From an uncultured Collinsella sp. (GTDB taxonomy: Bacteria; Actinomycetota; Coriobacteriia; Coriobacteriales; Coriobacteriaceae): a stretch of 8,619 bases of DNA. This document shows, piece by piece, positions 5,437 through 8,619 of this stretch. Location: the NCBI GenBank assembly GCA_905194675.1, contig CAJJTG010000061.1, forward strand, positions 1-8,619, in the 5' to 3' direction. The translations under genes and the position numbers were made by a program. The first letter of the stretch is position 1. Every line of letters starts with the position of its first letter. Under the pieces are notes generated by a model. That model saw nothing but the letters and a program-made list of their open reading frames with translations, did not search any database and was not told where the DNA came from.

Positions 5437-6447
5437 CTAGATTTCGCGCACGCTCTGGCGCTCGACAAAATAGGTCGACACAGCCGTTTTGCAGGTATAG
5501 CTCTTGGGATTGCGGATGTTGCCCACCAGGCGGCGCACCGCGATCTCGCCCACCTCGTGTTTGGGAACATGCACCGTGGTGAGTGGCGGGTTGGAGAAGG
5601 CGCCCAGAGATAGGTCGTCAAAGCCGATGATCGAGACATCCTCGGGCACGCGAATGCCGTGCTCGTTGAACGCGCGCATGGCACCCACGGCGAGCACGTC
5701 GTTCTCGGCAAAGAAAGCCGTCGGCAGGTCGTCGCGCGAGACGCCGTCGAGCCACGCGCCCATGTCGCGATAAGCACCCTCGAGCGTGGTGCCCAGCGTG
5801 ACGTGCCAGGTCGGGTTGGCCTCGAGGTCCGCATCCTCAAGCGCTTGGCGATAGCCGCGCTCACGATCTTTAAAGTTGCGAATGCGAAGGTCGCCTGCCA
5901 GGTAGCCGATTTGTCTGTGGCCCTTCTCGATAAGGTAGTCCACGGCACGCAGCACCGAATCGGTGTTAGCAATGACCACGGCATCGAAGTACTGGCGATC
6001 GCTCCAACCGTCGAGCACGATCAGGTGGGCGGCAGCGTTGGCGAACAGGGCGTAGTCTTCCTCGCCCAGCTCGGTGCCCATCAGCACGATAGCAGCAGAC
6101 GGATCGGCGATCAGGCCCTCGACCTGCGGGCGCACGGCGTCCAGGTCGCTAAAGTCGAGTGTGACAAAGCTCGTGCTCATGCCGTGACGACGCGCCTGGC
6201 GCTCCACGCCCTCGATGACCGCGGGATGGAAGGTGCTCTCGTCCAGGATGGCGCCCGTCTTGCGCGCAAGTACAAACTGGATGCTCTCGAGCTGCGTCGA
6301 CTGCTGATAGCCGAGCGACTGCGCACACTCCAGGATGACCTTGGCGGTCTCCTCGCTCACGCTGCGCTTGCGGTTGAGCGCGTTGGACACGGTTGCGGGC
6401 GAAAAACCGGTGATGCGGCTGATCTCGCGAACACTTGCTTTGGCCAT
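5437..6447 (-). CDS. LacI-family transcriptional regulator
   Basis: This 336-residue protein has the normal length and layout of the LacI/GalR family. An N-terminal helix-turn-helix (VREISRITGFSPATVSNALN, residues 6-25) is followed by the VSEET and ILECAQSLGY segments (30-47). A periplasmic-binding-protein-like effector domain runs from about residue 56 to the end and includes VIANTDSVLRAVDYL (158-172), AFFAENDVLAVGAMRA (244-259) and SIIGFDDLSLG (272-282). The hinge after LGY reads QQSTQLESIQFVL rather than the common xPNxxARSL, a variant seen in some clostridial LacI proteins. The start is the ATG at 6447-6445 behind AGGGGGA. It lies upstream of the isomerase operon on the same strand, with its own promoter and terminator. 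A palindrome overlaps its own -10, so autorepression is likely, and shared motifs suggest it also controls the isomerase operon. Its effector is unknown, probably a sugar or sugar phosphate of that pathway. Confidence 0.93.
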   Translation of the reverse strand: MAKASVREISRITGFSPATVSNALNRKRSVSEETAKVILECAQSLGYQQSTQLESIQFVLARKTGAILDESTFHPAVIEGVERQARRHGMSTSFVTLDFSDLDAVRPQVEGLIADPSAAIVLMGTELGEEDYALFANAAAHLIVLDGWSDRQYFDAVVIANTDSVLRAVDYLIEKGHRQIGYLAGDLRIRNFKDRERGYRQALEDADLEANPTWHVTLGTTLEGAYRDMGAWLDGVSRDDLPTAFFAENDVLAVGAMRAFNEHGIRVPEDVSIIGFDDLSLGAFSNPPLTTVHVPKHEVGEIAVRRLVGNIRNPKSYTCKTAVSTYFVERQSVREI

Positions 6448-6461
6448 TGGTCCCCCTAGCG

Positions 6462-6512
6462 GCGGCCGTGGTGGAGCATCGCGACTCGATGGCTCGGCAA
6501 CTAAACGGCCGC
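6462..6512 (-). other. Nested hairpin in the lacI-family gene leader
   Basis: Outer arms GCGGCCGT (minus strand, 6512-6505) and ACGGCCGC (6469-6462) pair perfectly over 8 bp. Inside them GAGCCATCG (6495-6487) pairs with CGATGCTC (6481-6474) with one bulged C and a 5-nt loop. The structure ends 5 nt before the AGGGGGA ribosome binding site, has no U-tract, and lies in the predicted 5' untranslated RNA. It could modulate translation of the regulator. Confidence 0.45.
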
Positions 6513-6522
6513 AAATTCAAAC

Positions 6523-6544
6523 TAAACATAATAGTAAATGTTTA
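6523..6544 (-). promoter_or_regulatory. Palindromic operator candidate at the lacI-family promoter
   Basis: TAAACAT (6523-6529), an 8-bp spacer, and ATGTTTA (6538-6544) make a 22-bp site with perfect 7-bp arms. It overlaps the proposed -10 (6541-6546) and the expected transcription start near 6534, the classic position for repression. CTAAAC/GTTTAG motifs flank it at 6501, 6522 and 6552. Confidence 0.65.
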
Positions 6545-6568
6545 TGAGCTAGTTTAGCCTGTTGTCAA
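6541..6568 (-). promoter_or_regulatory. Promoter of the lacI-family gene
   Basis: On the minus strand a perfect TTGACA -35 box (6568-6563) is followed after 16 bp by CATAAA (6546-6541), a 4/6 match to TATAAT. Transcription would start near 6534, leaving a leader of about 87 nt before the ATG at 6447. The -10 is embedded in the palindrome at 6523-6544. Confidence 0.6.
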
Positions 6569-6612
6569 GCGAAGTGGCACGACTATTCCCCCAACGGGCG
6601 CATTTGCTCGGT

Positions 6613-6643
6613 AGCTAAAAAAGCCCCGTCCCAAATTGACTAC
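6613..6643 (+). repeat. 31-bp repeat within the nucleoside hydrolase terminator, copy of 235-265
   Basis: It matches the minus-strand reading of 235-265 at 29 of 31 positions and shares its first half (AAAAAAGCCCCGTCCCAAAT) with the terminator at 297-334. Here it supplies the 3' arm and U-tract of the terminator at 6617-6654. Confidence 0.75.
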
Positions 6644-6654
6644 ATGGGGCGGGG
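6617..6654 (-). terminator. Rho-independent terminator of the ribokinase-nucleoside hydrolase operon
   Basis: On the minus strand CCCCGCCCC (6654-6646) pairs with GGGACGGGG (6632-6624) at 8 of 9 positions, with one C-A mismatch. A 13-nt loop and six T residues (6622-6617) complete it. It starts 12 nt after the hydrolase stop. Loop length and arm sequence match the terminator at 297-334, so both belong to one repeated terminator type. Confidence 0.85.
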
Positions 6655-6666
6655 TGCAGGAATCGT

Positions 6667-7641
6667 TTAACCTAGGACGCGGGCCATGCGCGCCTTAAAC
6701 TCGGACAGGAAGCGCGGGGCGTCAACGGTCAGCGCCACAAGCGCGCTCTTGTCGGGATCGGACAGGCGGTGCTCGTCGCAGATGGTGCGGCCACGGTACT
6801 CGCCCAGCAGGTCGACACGCAGATTGCAGCCGAGCGCACCCACGAGCGTGGGGTCGATCGCCACGGCAACGGCCAGGGGATCGTGCAGTGCGCAACCACC
6901 CAGGTAGGGTGCGTTCATCTCGTACGAGCCAATGTAGTGCTCGACCATGCTCGCAAATGCGCAGCCCGCCATGGTGCCCGAGCCTGTCCAGCCGGCAACA
7001 TCGCGGCGCGTGAGCACCACGCGATGCGTCACGTCCAGGCCCACCATGGTGAGCTTGCGGCCCGAGCGCAGCACGGCATCGGCGGCCTCGGGATCGCTTG
7101 CCATGTTGGCCTCGGCACCCGCGCTCACGTTACCGGGCACGGTCAGGGCGCCGCCCATCACCACCACGCGGCCGATAGACATCATCGCCGCCGCATCGCG
7201 CTCCAAGGCAAGTGCCAGGTTGGAGAGCGGGCCGGTCGCTACGTAGACCAGATCGGGCCCATAGGTGCGCGCGGCATCGATCAGATAATCGACCGCGGCA
7301 TTGCCATCGGCCGAGGTCGCCCCCACTGGCTCGTAGGGAGACGCGGGCACGCTCGCGCCGCCGATGCCGTTCTTGCCGTGGATGAGCGTGGTGGACGCCG
7401 GTGGCGTATAGGGCTCGGTCGCCTGTAGGGGACGGTCGGCACCCAGATACACCGGCACCTCGGGACGACCCAACAGGTCGAGCACCGCCAGGCAGTTATG
7501 CGCCGACTGCTCGACGCGCACGTTGCCAAAGCACGTGGTGATGCCCACGAGCTCCACCTCGGGGCTCGCGATGGCATAGGCAAGCGCCATCGCATCGTCC
7601 ACACCCATATCCAGATCAAGGATCAGCTTCTTGATTGCCAT
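6667..7641 (-). CDS. Nucleoside hydrolase, inosine-uridine preferring family
   Basis: This 324-residue cytoplasmic enzyme belongs to the IU-nucleoside hydrolase family, which cleaves the N-glycosidic bond of ribonucleosides to free base and ribose using a bound calcium ion. The calcium- and ribose-binding DxDxxxDD motif is at residues 9-16 (DLDMGVDD), differing from the usual DTDPGIDD at two non-acidic positions. Also visible are CFGNV with Asn40, VATGPLSNLALAL (134-146), VMGGALTVPGNV (161-172), AEANMASDPEAA (176-187) with Glu177 and Asn179, and LHDPLAVA (252-259) with His253-Asp254, the pair expected at the active site. Length is typical. The start is the ATG at 7641-7639, 4 nt after the ribokinase stop, with its GGAG site inside the end of the ribokinase gene. 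The pair would salvage nucleosides: hydrolase frees ribose, ribokinase phosphorylates it. Base preference cannot be told from the sequence. Confidence 0.95.
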   Translation of the reverse strand: MAIKKLILDLDMGVDDAMALAYAIASPEVELVGITTCFGNVRVEQSAHNCLAVLDLLGRPEVPVYLGADRPLQATEPYTPPASTTLIHGKNGIGGASVPASPYEPVGATSADGNAAVDYLIDAARTYGPDLVYVATGPLSNLALALERDAAAMMSIGRVVVMGGALTVPGNVSAGAEANMASDPEAADAVLRSGRKLTMVGLDVTHRVVLTRRDVAGWTGSGTMAGCAFASMVEHYIGSYEMNAPYLGGCALHDPLAVAVAIDPTLVGALGCNLRVDLLGEYRGRTICDEHRLSDPDKSALVALTVDAPRFLSEFKARMARVLG

Positions 7642-7645
7642 TGTT

Positions 7646-8619
7646 CTACTCCGCTTCTCCGTCTTGTACGTAATCGTCTAAACCAAACGCGCGCTCGACT
7701 TCGCCACGCGTGGGAATCGACTGCTGTGCACCCAAGCGCGACACCGTCACCGCCGAGGCACGGGCACCCGCGGCCATGCACTCAAAGAGCGGCAGGCCCT
7801 CCAGACGAGCCGCGGCAAGCGCACCGATAAACGTATCGCCCGCGGCCGTCGTATCGACCACCGTGCTCGAAAGCGCCGGCATGCGCAGCAGCTCGCCGTC
7901 GTCGCCGAGCGTAACCGACCCGGCACCGCCCAACGTGATGACCGCAGCTCCGGCACCCTTGGCGAGCAGGGCATTGAGCGCTGCGGCGCAGCTCGTATCA
8001 TCCGCGGGCAAGATGCCCGTCAGCACCTGGCACTCGGTCTCGTTGGGACAGACCAGGTCGACCGCCGTCCAAGCCCCTGCCGGCACGTCACTTGCCGGCG
8101 CCGGGTTAAAGACCGTATAGAACCCCAGCTCGTGAGCGCAAACGAGTGCCTCGGCCGTCGCCGCCAGGTCGCATTCGCCCTGGGCGATAAAGACGCTTCC
8201 GGCAGCCGGGGCAATCTTGCTGGCGTCGCCGTCGAGTTCATCGGCCACCAGGCACCTCAGCGCGCAGGCAACGTCCTCGCCCGTAAGCGCATGGTTGGCG
8301 CCCGGCGACAGCACAATACGGTTGTCGCCACCAAAGCGAATGATGGTCGCCGTTCCCGTCTCCACGTCGTCGCGACGCGCCACAAAATCGCAGCTCACGC
8401 CAGCGTCTTGGAGCCCCGTCACGAGCGACGTGCCAAACGCGTCGCGACCGACCGCACCGATCATGCATGTGTGCGCGCCCATGCGCGCAGCCGCTACGGC
8501 CTGGTTGGCGCCTTTTCCGCCGGCGTTGGTGATAAACCCGCTGCCGCCGACGGTCTCGCCCGCACGCGGCATGCGCTCGCACGCCACCGAAAGGTCCATG
8601 TTCATGCTGCCGAACACCG
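7646..8619 (-). CDS. rbsK: Ribokinase (start lies beyond the window)
   Basis: The 323 visible residues are nearly a complete PfkB-family ribokinase, which phosphorylates D-ribose at O5 with ATP. Signatures are VFGSMNMDLSV at the visible N-end, NAGGKGANQAVA (31-42), VCPNETE in the middle, and DTTAAGDTF (255-263), where Asp261 is the catalytic base and AAGD forms the anion hole. TVSRLGAQQSIP near the C-terminus matches E. coli RbsK well. The GTG at 8617-8615 is best read as an internal valine, because ribokinases have a few residues before this strand, so the true start is just outside. It is co-transcribed with the nucleoside hydrolase and supplies ribose 5-phosphate to the pentose phosphate pool. 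Another PfkB sugar kinase specificity is possible but less likely. Confidence 0.92.
   Translation of the reverse strand, partial: VFGSMNMDLSVACERMPRAGETVGGSGFITNAGGKGANQAVAAARMGAHTCMIGAVGRDAFGTSLVTGLQDAGVSCDFVARRDDVETGTATIIRFGGDNRIVLSPGANHALTGEDVACALRCLVADELDGDASKIAPAAGSVFIAQGECDLAATAEALVCAHELGFYTVFNPAPASDVPAGAWTAVDLVCPNETECQVLTGILPADDTSCAAALNALLAKGAGAAVITLGGAGSVTLGDDGELLRMPALSSTVVDTTAAGDTFIGALAAARLEGLPLFECMAAGARASAVTVSRLGAQQSIPTRGEVERAFGLDDYVQDGEAE

Noticed and set aside
8615..8617. GTG as the ribokinase start codon
   Set aside because: In ribokinases this position is a valine in the first beta strand (VFGSxNxDL), so the gene continues beyond the window edge.
1..8619. CRISPR array, tRNA, rRNA, insertion sequence or prophage
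   Set aside because: No regularly spaced direct repeats, no tRNA- or rRNA-like sequence and no transposase or integrase coding region was seen on either strand.

Overview
The window is a high-G+C bacterial chromosome segment with AT-rich intergenic regions. Protein style, codon use and GGAGG-type ribosome binding sites suggest an actinobacterium of the Coriobacteriia, with Collinsella-like gut bacteria my best guess. That is recognition, not a measured assignment. All seven complete or near-complete genes and the partial luxS lie on the minus strand, so transcription runs from high to low coordinates. No stretch over 300 bases lacks a gene; the largest gaps are 5181-5436 and 6448-6666, and both hold regulatory DNA.

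In transcription order: (1) A ribokinase (cut by the window's right edge) and a nucleoside hydrolase sit 4 nt apart and end in a GC-rich terminator. Together they would release ribose from nucleosides and make ribose 5-phosphate. (2) A LacI-family regulator follows, with its own TTGACA promoter, a palindrome over its -10 region (likely autorepression), a strongly folded leader, and a UUCG-tetraloop terminator. (3) Next is an AT-rich control region carrying inverted repeats that share a TTTAC core with the lacI promoter. It leads into an operon of an L-fucose/L-arabinose-isomerase-like protein, the N-terminal and C-terminal halves of a split transketolase (overlapping by 8 nt), and, after a 143-nt gap with two hairpins, a glycerol-kinase-like FGGY kinase. 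(4) The operon ends in a terminator whose arms are repeated several times, immediately before the start of luxS (partial, left edge).

The main point of interest is module 3. An isomerase, a sugar kinase and a dedicated two-subunit transketolase under a local LacI regulator make a plausible complete route: aldose to ketose, to ketose phosphate, to central metabolites. This resembles the described transketolase route for the branched pentose D-apiose. A D-arabinose/D-ribulose route is an alternative. The kinase keeps most glycerol-kinase catalytic residues but has serine at two positions that contact glycerol in the E. coli enzyme, arguing for a bulkier substrate. No transporter for the sugar is in the window, so the substrate remains an inference.
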